Source: Hyphomicrobiales bacterium
GTDB lineage: Bacteria > Pseudomonadota > Alphaproteobacteria > Rhizobiales > Ancalomicrobiaceae
Assembly (NCBI GenBank): GCA_021286855.1
Contig: JAJTBO010000022.1
Coordinates: 1 to 64,000, forward strand
Direction: 5' to 3'
Length of the DNA: 64,000 nt
The position numbers and the translations under genes were made by a program. Below are positions 55,378 to 62,978 of this stretch, one piece after another. Under the pieces are notes generated by a model. The model did no database searches and was not told the DNA's origin. It was given only the letters and a program-made list of their open reading frames with translations. The first letter of the stretch is position 1; every line of letters begins with the position of its first letter.

Positions 55378-56082
55378 TCACCAGCGCATCGTCGGCTTGC
55401 CGTCCGGTCCGATCGGCGCGCCCGGCACGAAGTCGCGGCCGGGTTGTTCGACCGACGACGGCGGGGGCGGCGGGCCGTCGGGCGGACGGCGGCGCGACTC
55501 GGGCAGGATCAGCACCACCTCGACACGGCGGTTGATCGCCGCGGTCGGCCGGCCCGGCCGTTTCAGACGCCGCGAGCCGTAACCGATCCAGCGCAGACGC
55601 CACGGATCGATCGGGTAGGCGGTCACCAGATAATCGCAGACGGCGCGGGCGCGACGGCCCGACAGGGCGAGATTGTAGTCGGGATCGCCGACCGCGTCGG
55701 TGTGGCCGGCGACGAGGTAGCGCCAGGGTCGGAGCTCCGGGGACGCGAGGGCGCGGCCCAGCGCGCGCAGATCGGCGCGGGTGCGCCCGGTCAGCGCGGC
55801 GCTGTCGAAGTCGAAGTAGACCTCGAGGTCGATCGCCCGGGACGGCACGACGACGATGCGTTCGCCCTCGACGTCCGGTTCCTCCCGCGTGTCGCCCCAA
55901 TAGTCGGGCGGCGGCGGATGATCGGCGTCATAGCCTTCGCCGCGCTTCTGCCCGCGGATCGGTGCGAGCGAGCGGATGATGGCGTTGACGTCGGCGTCGC
56001 CGGCCTCGGCCGGCGCGAGCGTCGCGCCCGCGGTCCAGCAGAGGGTCGCGACGAGCATGTCTCGTCTGGCCAAACGGATCAT
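55378..56082 (-). CDS. OmpA-like peptidoglycan-binding protein
   Basis: A 234-residue exported protein. The signal (1-27) carries RRDMLVATLCWTAGA. The mature start reads GDADVNAIIRSLAPI, a short helix common before OmpA domains in this class. The OmpA/MotB domain (about 85-195) has DLEVYFDFDSAALTGRTRADLRALGRAL and GHTDAVGDPDYNLALSGRRARAVCDYL, including the Asp and Arg that hold diaminopimelate, then IGYGSRRLKRPGRPTAAINRRVEVVL. It should anchor to the cell wall from the periplasm. There is no beta-barrel. The start at 56082 has GGAGG 5 nt upstream. It lies 63 nt before the gene at 54328. Confidence 0.88.
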   Translation of the reverse strand: MIRLARRDMLVATLCWTAGATLAPAEAGDADVNAIIRSLAPIRGQKRGEGYDADHPPPPDYWGDTREEPDVEGERIVVVPSRAIDLEVYFDFDSAALTGRTRADLRALGRALASPELRPWRYLVAGHTDAVGDPDYNLALSGRRARAVCDYLVTAYPIDPWRLRWIGYGSRRLKRPGRPTAAINRRVEVVLILPESRRRPPDGPPPPPSSVEQPGRDFVPGAPIGPDGKPTMRW

Positions 56083-56283
56083 TCCATCCTCCCTTTCGAT
56101 GGAAGCGTCCGCCGCGATCGGTCTTTGGAAACGTTTCGGAAAAACATCGAAACGTCTTTGATCTGCGGCAAGTTTCGACCAAAATCGATGGTCCGAGACC
56201 ATTTCTGCGACATTTCGCGCAGGATTCGAGCGTGGTGCGCAAGAGTTCCCGCGTCGCGAGCGAGGTTTCCGGCGTGGCGCGCT

Positions 56284-57711
56284 TCAGGGCGACACGCTCA
56301 CCGTCACCTCGGCCATGCCGACCTCGACGTCGGCGAGCCGGGCGAAGGCGAGGTCGAGCCGGGCCGCGTCGAGCCCGACGATCGGGCCGATCGGATCGGG
56401 GAAGAAGCTCGGCGGCAGATCGCGGCGGACGTCGCGACTGGTGGCGTAACAGCGAACCACCTCCTCACCGGTCGTGTCGGCGTTGAAGACGAAGCGGAAG
56501 GGATCCCTGTCGGGATCCGGCAGCGCCTTCACTTCCCCGGCGACGATGCGGTTGTCGTCGGGGCGACGGCGATAGGGATTGGGCAGGACGGTCGACACCG
56601 CGCCGGCGGAATCGACGTAGAAGCACCACATCCAGGCGTCGCGGTCGGAGCGGGCGGCGAGCGTCAGTTCCTCGCCCGGCCGATAGATCGGGGTGCGGCC
56701 GCGCGGACTCACCAGACGGAAGGCGAAGGGGCCGTGGCCGGGATCGTCCACGCCGATCGCCGCATTCTGCGGGCGCAGCGCCAATCCGGCGAGGTCGGGC
56801 AGGCGGATCCGCCCGGCCCAGGCGTGGGTGGCGCCGTCGCCGCGGCGCAGCTGGATCTTCACGTCGACGGCGTCGCCGCGCAGCCAATAGCGGCCGGCGA
56901 CCTCCCAGACGCCGGGCTCTCCGGCCGGATCGACGGACGCCGCGCTCGGCTCCAGAACGCGCAGGGCGCGGCCGGAGACCGGATTGGCCAGCTCGCCGGT
57001 CAGGGCGGAGACGAGACGATCCATCAGATAGCGGCCGGCGGCCGGTTGCGCGGCGGTGTCCTGATAGAAGAAGCCGCCGAGCCGGATCGCGCGCAGGTCG
57101 GCGACCCTCACCGCGAAGTCGTGGGCGGCGCGGGCGATCGCCGCATCGAGGGTGACGGCGAGATCGGCGAGATCGCCGACCAGATAGACCTCCGGCACGA
57201 TCACCGGCCGGGTCGAAGCGAGGGTGCGTCCACTGGTCCGTTCGACCCCGCGCAGGGTGAGGACGATCTTGCCGTCCTGGCCGTAGATCTGCGGCATCAC
57301 GACGAGGTCGACGCGACGGTTGGCCTCCTCCAGCGCGGCGATGACGTTGCCGCCCTTCTTCTGGAGCGCGCCGGTATGGCCGAGGTGGGCGACGATCGCG
57401 CCGATCGCGGTTCCGTCGAGAATGTCGAGGCAGGGCGGGCGACGGGCGACGAGGCGCGCCACGATCTCGTCGTAGACACGCTGCGCGCTCTTGGCCTGCA
57501 CCGGCACCCGATCCTCGGCGAAGGGCCAGATGCCGATCGACTTCTTTGCGCCGAAGAAGCAGCTGCCGGTCCCGATTTCGCCGGCGAGCAGTTCGTCGAC
57601 CGCCGCGGTGATCGGATCGATCGGCGCGGGCGCGTTCGGCGGCGGCGCGGCGCGGCCGCCGAGGGCCGACGCCAGCACGGCGACGAAGGCGAGGCCGACG
57701 ATCCGGCGCAT
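56284..57711 (-). CDS. Secreted DUF4384-domain protein
   Basis: A 475-residue exported protein with a signal peptide (1-22). Residues 25-190 resemble a CsgG/FlgO-like periplasmic fold (IWPFAEDRVPVQAKSAQRVYDEIVARLVARRP, VDLVVMPQIYGQDGKIVLTLRGVERTSGRTL). A middle part follows (YWLRGDAVDVKIQLRRGDGATHAWAGRIRLP). The DUF4384 domain (about 350-445) reads PIYRPGEELTLAARSDRDAWMWCFYVDSAGAVSTVLPNPYRRRPDDNRIVAG. DUF4384 domains often accompany caspase-like or FHA-linked proteins, but no activity is known. GGAGGG precedes ATG 57711. It is 38 nt downstream of the repeat-protein gene, and 201 nt without a gene separates it from the OmpA-like gene. Confidence 0.85.
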   Translation of the reverse strand: MRRIVGLAFVAVLASALGGRAAPPPNAPAPIDPITAAVDELLAGEIGTGSCFFGAKKSIGIWPFAEDRVPVQAKSAQRVYDEIVARLVARRPPCLDILDGTAIGAIVAHLGHTGALQKKGGNVIAALEEANRRVDLVVMPQIYGQDGKIVLTLRGVERTSGRTLASTRPVIVPEVYLVGDLADLAVTLDAAIARAAHDFAVRVADLRAIRLGGFFYQDTAAQPAAGRYLMDRLVSALTGELANPVSGRALRVLEPSAASVDPAGEPGVWEVAGRYWLRGDAVDVKIQLRRGDGATHAWAGRIRLPDLAGLALRPQNAAIGVDDPGHGPFAFRLVSPRGRTPIYRPGEELTLAARSDRDAWMWCFYVDSAGAVSTVLPNPYRRRPDDNRIVAGEVKALPDPDRDPFRFVFNADTTGEEVVRCYATSRDVRRDLPPSFFPDPIGPIVGLDAARLDLAFARLADVEVGMAEVTVSVSP

Positions 57712-57749
57712 CGTTCTCCCTCCTTTCGATCCGGACGGCGAAGCGCCCG

Positions 57750-58850
57750 TCACTTGGTCGCCCGCCAGGAACCCGAGGAAGCGCCCCAGGTGTTGGCCCC
57801 CGACCAGGTCCCGGTCGCGACGTGGGGGGTCAGCCGTCCGCTCACGTGGCCGGTGAACGGATAGGTCGAGACCTTCGACGTCTTCGGATCGGTCGAGGTG
57901 AGCTTGCCGTCGGCGTTCGAGGCGAAGGCGCCCTGCCCGTCGACCGAGCCGGAGAACTGGGCGTGGATGTGGTCGCCCTTGTAGACGCCGTCGATCGATC
58001 CGGCGACCACCGCGCCGGTGACGTAGAGACTGATGCCGCCGCTGGCGCCGCCGGAGATGGAGCCGCTGTAGGTTCCCTGGAAATCGTCCACGGTCGGCAG
58101 CATCGAGGGCGAGGCGACGCCGGTTCCGTTGAACGGGCGGATGTCGGTCAGCTTGCCGTCGGCGTCGTAATACTCTTCGCGGCCGCCGACGACGGCGCCC
58201 TGGGCGTCCTTGACGTAGATGACCTTGATCTTTCCGTTCTTGTCGGCGACCCAGCCGGCCTCCACCTCTTGGGTCGGAGACGACGGCGTCGTAGTGGTGG
58301 GCGTCGCGGGGGTCGGCGACGCGCCGCTCGACGGTGGCGTCTTGGTGTAGATCGTCTGACCGTTCGGACCGGGCGTGGCGATCCAGCCGTTCGCGCCGGG
58401 AACCGGAACGCCCGCGCCGGCGGAGCCCGATCCGGCGTCGGGCGGCGACGGCGACGGCGCGGTCGAACCGTTCGACGCGCCGGTCGATGGCGGCGTCTTG
58501 GTGTAGATCGTCTGACCGTTCGGACCGGGGGTCGCCGTCCAGCCGTTGATCCCGGGCACGGAGGCGCCCGAGCCGGAAGGGTTCGCCCCGCCGCTGGACG
58601 TCGAACCGGGCGGCGTCTTGGTATAGATCGTCTGGCCGTTCGGGCCGGGCGTGGCGGTCCAGCCGTTCGCGCCGAGGACGGGCGACGCCGCCCCGCCGGA
58701 GCCGGAACCCGCGCCGCCTCCGCCGGCGGGGACGCCCGGGGCGGGCTGCGTCAACCAGTTGCCGGCGTCCTGGCTCAGAGCCGACGAGGTGACGGCGACG
58801 AGCAGAAGAACGGTCGTCGGCGGGATGGAGAGAGGTCGGACGGCGCGCAT
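57750..58850 (-). CDS. Secreted repeat protein
   Basis: A 366-residue protein with a signal peptide (1-27). Three nearly identical 20-residue units NGW(T/I)ATPGPNGQTIYTKTPP lie at 62-81, 102-121 and 154-173, separated by Gly/Ser/Pro/Thr linkers. A fourth, degenerate unit is GWVADKNGKIKVIYVKD at 199-215. The C-terminal 120 residues form a Gly/Ser-rich beta-like domain (GTYSGSISGGASGGISLYVTGAVVAGSIDGVYKGDHIHAQFSGSVDGQGAF). It may be a surface or matrix protein; I know no family. It is the first gene of the minus-strand unit, with AGGAGG 7 nt before the ATG. Confidence 0.75.
   Translation of the reverse strand: MRAVRPLSIPPTTVLLLVAVTSSALSQDAGNWLTQPAPGVPAGGGGAGSGSGGAASPVLGANGWTATPGPNGQTIYTKTPPGSTSSGGANPSGSGASVPGINGWTATPGPNGQTIYTKTPPSTGASNGSTAPSPSPPDAGSGSAGAGVPVPGANGWIATPGPNGQTIYTKTPPSSGASPTPATPTTTTPSSPTQEVEAGWVADKNGKIKVIYVKDAQGAVVGGREEYYDADGKLTDIRPFNGTGVASPSMLPTVDDFQGTYSGSISGGASGGISLYVTGAVVAGSIDGVYKGDHIHAQFSGSVDGQGAFASNADGKLTSTDPKTSKVSTYPFTGHVSGRLTPHVATGTWSGANTWGASSGSWRATK
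58332..58667 (-). repeat. Three 60-nt coding repeats
   Basis: The units lie at 58608-58667, 58488-58547 and 58332-58391 inside the secreted repeat-protein gene. They are strongly conserved at the DNA level, differing at a handful of bases, with divergent linkers between them. The pattern suggests recent duplication or gene conversion. Confidence 0.85.
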
Positions 58851-58868
58851 GACGACACCTCCTCGATC

Positions 58869-58909
58869 ATGTTTCCATTATATGTCCAACTCATGTTTCC
58901 GCCTTGATC
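58869..58909 (-). promoter_or_regulatory. Promoter-like bipartite sequence, copy 2
   Basis: On the minus strand GATCAAGGCG (58909-58900) is followed after 17 nt by TATAAT (58882-58877), a perfect -10 box, inside GACATATAATGGAAACAT. It ends 18 nt before the repeat-protein start codon. GGAAACAT also occurs a second time at 58893-58900. Copy 1 lies at 48730-48771. Confidence 0.6.
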
Positions 58910-58979
58910 TGACGCATCGGAGACGCCGATCGGAGACGTCGACGACGAACCGGGCCTGCGACCGCGGGTCGCCCCGCCG

Positions 58980-58993
58980 TTGACGTCCGTCAA
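58980..58993 (+). promoter_or_regulatory. FNR/NnrR-type binding site of the NosL operon
   Basis: TTGACGTCCGTCAA is a perfect 14-nt palindrome of the CRP/FNR-family type (TTGA-N6-TCAA). Its centre (58986.5) lies about 41 nt before a transcription start predicted from the -10-like CGATAG (59015-59020), which is the class II activator position. The operon encodes NosL-type proteins, so activation under low oxygen or nitric oxide by FnrL, NnrR or Dnr is plausible. Confidence 0.65.
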
Positions 58994-59052
58994 GGTCGAG
59001 GTATGAGTGAAGTGCGATAGGTGACCCGATCCCATCGACGCTCGAAGGACCC

Positions 59053-59478
59053 ATGAAGACGCCGCGCGGCCCATCGTCGAACCGTCTTCGTCCCTCTCGA
59101 CCGACGACGTGGCTGGCGCTCGCCCTGCTCTTCTTCCAGGTCGTGCTGACCGCCGACCACCTCGGCGCGGTGACGGCGCGGGTCACTTCGATCCTGCCGA
59201 TCGACGCCGCCGGCGGCCTGCTGGCGCTCTGCCACGGCGACGAGACGTCGACCGCGAAGACCGACGGGTCGGGCGAGGGAACCACCTCGCCGCCCTGCGT
59301 CCTCTGCTCGGCGGCGGCGCTGGCCGCCGTCGGCATGGCCGCGACGCCTCCGGTGGTGGTCGCGCCCGCCGATCTGCCGGTGGCGATCCTCGTCTTCGAG
59401 CGGCATGAGCTCGCCGTCTTCCCGCGGCCGCCGCGCTGGGGCACGGTGCGCGGTCCCCCCTCCTCCCTCCTCGTCTGA
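59053..59478 (+). CDS. DUF2946-family membrane protein
   Basis: A 141-residue protein with one N-terminal helix (TWLALALLFFQVVLTADHLGAV, 20-41) and a second weak one around 85-105. The motif PPCVLCSAAALAAVGMAA, with a CxxC pair, is typical of DUF2946 proteins, which are found beside copper transport and NosL genes. It may bind or relay copper. AAGGA lies 6 nt before the ATG. It is the first gene after the FNR-type box and precedes the NosL-type gene by 73 nt. Confidence 0.7.
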   Translation: MKTPRGPSSNRLRPSRPTTWLALALLFFQVVLTADHLGAVTARVTSILPIDAAGGLLALCHGDETSTAKTDGSGEGTTSPPCVLCSAAALAAVGMAATPPVVVAPADLPVAILVFERHELAVFPRPPRWGTVRGPPSSLLV

Positions 59479-59551
59479 CGATCCCGCCTCGCGCGCCCCG
59501 CCATCGGGGAGCGCGGTCGGCGCCCGACCTCACACGATGGATGGACATCCC

Positions 59552-60187
59552 ATGACCGATACTTCGATCGACCGCCGCAGCCTCGTCGCCGGCGCCGCCC
59601 TCGTCTCGCTCTTTTCGACCGCTTCGGCGCGCGCCGAGACCCCGCCGATGACGCCCTGGGACTGGACCGACGCCAACGGCCTGATCAAGGACCTGCCCAA
59701 GGACAAGGATCCGACCAAGGACGACACCAAGAAGTTCCCGCGTTGCCGCTACTGCGGCATGGTCCGGGCGAAGTTCTCCTCCACCCGCCACCTGATCCAC
59801 TACGAGGACGACGCGGTCGACGCGACCTGCTCGCTGCACTGCGCGGCGATCGGCCTCGCCCTCAACATGGACAAGATGCCGAAGGCGATCTGGGCCGGCG
59901 ACGCCGGCGCGGACGGCGAGATCAAGCCGCTCGTCGACGTCGACAAGGCGTCCTACGTGATCGATCCGTCGAAGCCCGGCACCATGACGCGGGTGTCGAA
60001 CTCTGCCTATGCCGACAAGGCCAAGGCGGAAGCGGCGGCCAAGGCGGAGACCTCGGCCAAGGCCGGCGCCGAGGTGGTCGGCTTCGATGCGGCGTTGCGC
60101 AAGGCCTATCTGGTGATGGCCGACGACACGATCATGCTGCGCAAGCGCCGCGGCGAGATGCGCAAGAAGGCCGCGACGCCGAAGTGA
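59552..60187 (+). CDS. NosL-family copper-binding protein
   Basis: A 211-residue exported protein with a Tat-like signal (IDRRSLVAGAALVSLFSTASARA, residues 6-28). The copper-binding motif is RCRYCGMV (Cys65, Cys68, Met70), followed by HLIHYEDDAVDATCSLHCAAIGLALNMDKMPKAIW and further on SYVIDPSKPGTMTRVSNSAYADKAKA, as in NosL-like proteins. An Ala/Lys-rich stretch (150-165) is unusual. NosL is a copper chaperone for nitrous oxide reductase, but similar proteins serve other periplasmic copper sites. No nosZ is in the window. An ATG at 59537 is an alternative start. Confidence 0.85.
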   Translation: MTDTSIDRRSLVAGAALVSLFSTASARAETPPMTPWDWTDANGLIKDLPKDKDPTKDDTKKFPRCRYCGMVRAKFSSTRHLIHYEDDAVDATCSLHCAAIGLALNMDKMPKAIWAGDAGADGEIKPLVDVDKASYVIDPSKPGTMTRVSNSAYADKAKAEAAAKAETSAKAGAEVVGFDAALRKAYLVMADDTIMLRKRRGEMRKKAATPK

Positions 60188-60247
60188 TCCGCATCCGCAC
60201 CCCGGTCCGGCGATCCCGCCGGGCCGGGGCGCCCCCGGAGATCGTCC

Positions 60248-60805
60248 ATGACTTCCCTTCCCTTCTCTCCTCGTCCCGATCGCCGCGCGGTGCTCTTCGG
60301 CCTTTCGGCCTTCGCCTGCGTCGGCGTGGAGGCGCGCGCCGGCGACGCCCAGCGCGCCGGCGACGCCGACCGCGCCGAACCGGTCGATCTGCCGAAACCG
60401 GACGAGCGCGCCGTCTGCCCGGTCTGCGGCATGTTCGTCGCCAAATACCCCTATTGGGTGGCGACGCTGCGCTTCCGCGACGGTCACGTCGAACATTTCG
60501 ACGGAGCCAAGGATCTCTGGAAATATCTCCTCGACGTGCCGCGCTGGGCGCCGGGCCGCAAGGCCGAGGACATCGAGGCGGTCGGCGTCACCGCCTATTA
60601 CGAGGGCGAACGGGTGGCGGCGCGGCCGGCCTGGTACGTGATCGGGTCGGACGTCTACGGGCCGATGGGCCACGAGTTGGTGCCGCACGCGACGAAGGCC
60701 GACGCCGAGGAATTCCTCGCCGACCACAAGGGCCGGCGGGTGCTGCGGGCTCCCGAGATCACCCTGCCGCTCCTCGCCGCGCTCGACGACGGACGGTTCG
60801 AATGA
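60248..60805 (+). CDS. NosL-family copper-binding protein
   Basis: A 185-residue exported protein with a Tat-like signal (DRRAVLFGLSAFACVGVEARA, 11-31). The motif VCPVCGMFVAKYPYWVATLRF has Cys57, Cys60 and Met62; HVEHFDGAKDLWKYLLD and WYVIGSDVYGPMGHELVPHATKADAEEFLADHKGRRVL complete the family pattern. It differs clearly from the NosL-type gene 60 nt upstream, so the operon has two distinct chaperones rather than a recent duplicate. The stop overlaps the next start (ATGA). Confidence 0.9.
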   Translation: MTSLPFSPRPDRRAVLFGLSAFACVGVEARAGDAQRAGDADRAEPVDLPKPDERAVCPVCGMFVAKYPYWVATLRFRDGHVEHFDGAKDLWKYLLDVPRWAPGRKAEDIEAVGVTAYYEGERVAARPAWYVIGSDVYGPMGHELVPHATKADAEEFLADHKGRRVLRAPEITLPLLAALDDGRFE

Positions 60806-61137
60806 CCGCTCGAAGAACCTCGCGCAGCCCCCGCGGATCGACCCTGGCGGCGATCGCCGTCGGATCGCTCGTCTCGCTCGCCGTCGGCCTCTTCGCCGCG
60901 GCGTCGAACGACGATCCGCAGCCGCGCCGGGTGCGCGCCGCCGAGCTGGTCGCGGCGCTGGCGCTCTCCGACGTCGCGCTGTTCGGCGAGGCCCGCTACA
61001 CCCGCAACCCCTCGCTCGCCGATCTCCATTCCGCTTTCCAGGACGGGCCGGCGAGCCTCGAACATTTTCCGACCGGATCGCTGGTGGCCGCGCCGCGCGC
61101 GTTTCCCGCCGGACGTCTGGAAGCGGGCAAGGAGTGA
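60802..61137 (+). CDS. Small single-helix exported protein
   Basis: A 111-residue protein with one N-terminal helix (STLAAIAVGSLVSLAVGLFAAAS, 13-35) and a periplasmic tail: RRVRAAELVAALALSDVALFGEARYTRNPSLADLHSAFQDGPASLEHFPTG. I recognise no family. The conserved place between NosL-type and permease genes, the ATGA overlap upstream and the 4-nt gap downstream make it a real operon member. It may be an accessory subunit of the ABC complex. Confidence 0.75.
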   Translation: MTARRTSRSPRGSTLAAIAVGSLVSLAVGLFAAASNDDPQPRRVRAAELVAALALSDVALFGEARYTRNPSLADLHSAFQDGPASLEHFPTGSLVAAPRAFPAGRLEAGKE

Positions 61138-61141
61138 ACCG

Positions 61142-62287
61142 ATGCGCGCCGCCTTCGAACGCCGCCGCCATCTCGTCGACTTCGCGGTCGGGTCGCTCGC
61201 CCGCCATCCGACCAAGAACCTCGGTCTGGTCGTCACCTATGCGCTCGTCGTCTTCCTGGTCGGATCGGTGATGCTCTACGGCTCGGCGATCCGGCGGGAG
61301 GCGGCGGCGATGCTGTCGAGCGGGCCGGAGATCACCGCCCAGGCGATGGTGATGGGCCGGCACGACATGTCGACGAGCGCCGACGTCGCGGCGCTGAAGG
61401 GGCTCAGAGGCGTGCGCCGGATCGAACCGCGGCTGTGGGGCTATCTCTGGGACAGCGCCGGGGCGGCCAACTACACGCTGATGGTTCCGCCGCCGTCGGA
61501 TGCGGCCCACGCCGTCGGCAAGGGCGAGGCTATCGTCGGAGAGGGCGTGGCGCGGGCGCGCAAGCTGAAGCCCGGCGCGATGCTGTTCCTGGTGTCGCCG
61601 TCGGGCAAATTCCTCAAGACCCGCGTCAAGTCGATCCTGTCGAGCGACTCGGCGCTGGTCTCCTCCGATCTGGTGTTGGTCGAGGAGGCCGATTTCCGCG
61701 CCTTCTTCGAACTGCCGGCCGACGTGTGGACCGACGTGGCGATCACCGTGACCAATCCCCGCGAGGTGACGACGGTGGCGGAGAAGGCGGCGCTGAAACT
61801 ACCGCGGCATCGTTTCGTCACCCGCGCCGACATGAGCCGCACGGCGGAGGCGCTGTTCTCCTGGCGGGAGGGGCTGACGCTGGCGCTCCTCGCCGGGGCG
61901 CTGGTCGCCTTCGCCATCCTCGCCTTCGACAAGGCCTCGGGGCTCTCGGCGGAGGAGCGGCGCGAGATCGGCATCCTCAAGGCGATCGGCTGGGAGACCG
62001 GCGACGTGATCGCCTTGAAGCTGGTCGAGGGCGGCCTCGTCTCCGGCGTCGCCTTCCTCGTCGGCGTGATCGGAGCCTGGGCGCACGTGCGGTTCTTCGC
62101 CGCCGGCCTGTTCGCGCCGGTGCTGGAGGGCTGGTCGACGCTCTATCCGCGCTTTCCGCTCGCCCCGAGCATCGACGCGCTGGAGATCGCGACGCTGGCG
62201 GCGCTCACCGTGGCGCCCTTCACCGCCGCCATCCTGGTTCCGGTGTGGCGGACCGCCACCGCCGATCCCGACGCCGTGATGCGGTGA
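61142..62287 (+). CDS. FtsX/MacB-type ABC transporter permease
   Basis: A 381-residue inner-membrane protein. Helix 1 lies near 22-46 (LGLVVTYALVVFLVGSVMLYG), a periplasmic domain of about 200 residues follows, and three helices lie near 255-275, 300-325 and 350-370: the MacB/LolE layout. The FtsX domain includes KASGLSAEERREIGILKAIGWETGDVIALKLVEGGLVSG. Such transporters use mechanical coupling rather than moving substrate through the membrane. The partner ATPase gene starts 10 nt downstream. Confidence 0.88.
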   Translation: MRAAFERRRHLVDFAVGSLARHPTKNLGLVVTYALVVFLVGSVMLYGSAIRREAAAMLSSGPEITAQAMVMGRHDMSTSADVAALKGLRGVRRIEPRLWGYLWDSAGAANYTLMVPPPSDAAHAVGKGEAIVGEGVARARKLKPGAMLFLVSPSGKFLKTRVKSILSSDSALVSSDLVLVEEADFRAFFELPADVWTDVAITVTNPREVTTVAEKAALKLPRHRFVTRADMSRTAEALFSWREGLTLALLAGALVAFAILAFDKASGLSAEERREIGILKAIGWETGDVIALKLVEGGLVSGVAFLVGVIGAWAHVRFFAAGLFAPVLEGWSTLYPRFPLAPSIDALEIATLAALTVAPFTAAILVPVWRTATADPDAVMR

Positions 62288-62297
62288 GGAGGCCGGC

Positions 62298-62978
62298 ATG
62301 ATCACCCTCGAACAGGTCACCAAGGTCTTCAACCAAGGCCGGCACAACGAGGTCGCGGCGGTCCGCGGCGTCGATCTGACGATCGGCGACGGCCGCGTCA
62401 CCGTGCTGCGCGGGCCCTCCGGCTCCGGCAAGACGACGCTCCTCACCGTGATCGGCTGTCTGGCGCGGCCGACGACGGGACGCATCCGCATCGACGGCGA
62501 GATGGTGTCGGGGCTGCCCGAGCGCTTCCTCAACGAGGTGCGGCGGCGCACCTTCGGCTTCGTCTTCCAACGCTTCAATCTGATCCGCGGGCTGTCGGCG
62601 CGCGACAACGTGATGTTGCCGGCCTATCCGACCGGAAGGCCGCACCGCGCCCTGATCGATCAGGCGGAAGGGCTGCTCGACCGCTTCGGGCTCGCCGATC
62701 GCGCATCGCTTTCCGTCGAGCACCTCTCGGGCGGCGAGGCGCAGCGCGTCGCCATCGCCCGGGCGCTGATCAACGATCCGGCGGTGATCGTCGCCGACGA
62801 GCCGACCGCCAGTCTCGACGGCGAACGCGTGGCGCAGTTCCTCGCCATCGCCGAGGACCTGAAGCGGGCCGGCAAGACGGTGCTGATCACCAGCCACGAT
62901 CCGCGGATCACCGCCGCGCCGCTGGTCGACGCGCTCGTCACCATGGCCGACGGCCGCATCGTCGAGGCGAGCCCATGA
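62298..62978 (+). CDS. LolD/MacB-type ABC transporter ATP-binding protein
   Basis: A 226-residue ATPase with Walker A GPSGSGKTTLLT, Q-loop region FVFQRFNLIRGLSARDNVMLPAYPTG, signature HLSGGEAQRVAIARALI, Walker B VIVADEPTASLDGE and the switch His in ITSHDPR. Length and motifs fit the MacB/LolD subfamily that pairs with FtsX-type permeases. Its stop overlaps the start of the next membrane-protein gene (ATGA). Confidence 0.93.
   Translation: MITLEQVTKVFNQGRHNEVAAVRGVDLTIGDGRVTVLRGPSGSGKTTLLTVIGCLARPTTGRIRIDGEMVSGLPERFLNEVRRRTFGFVFQRFNLIRGLSARDNVMLPAYPTGRPHRALIDQAEGLLDRFGLADRASLSVEHLSGGEAQRVAIARALINDPAVIVADEPTASLDGERVAQFLAIAEDLKRAGKTVLITSHDPRITAAPLVDALVTMADGRIVEASP

Noticed and set aside
54238-57864. 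Very long plus-strand open frame (1208 codons) opposite the caspase operon
   Set aside because: It is antisense to five genes with signal peptides and known domains, is rich in Arg/Asp/His typical of shadow frames in GC-rich DNA, and has no ribosome-binding site or domain.
58332-58667. Regularly spaced repeats considered as a CRISPR array
   Set aside because: Units are 60 nt, in frame, encode a protein repeat, and spacers vary in length and are low-complexity coding DNA; no cas genes.
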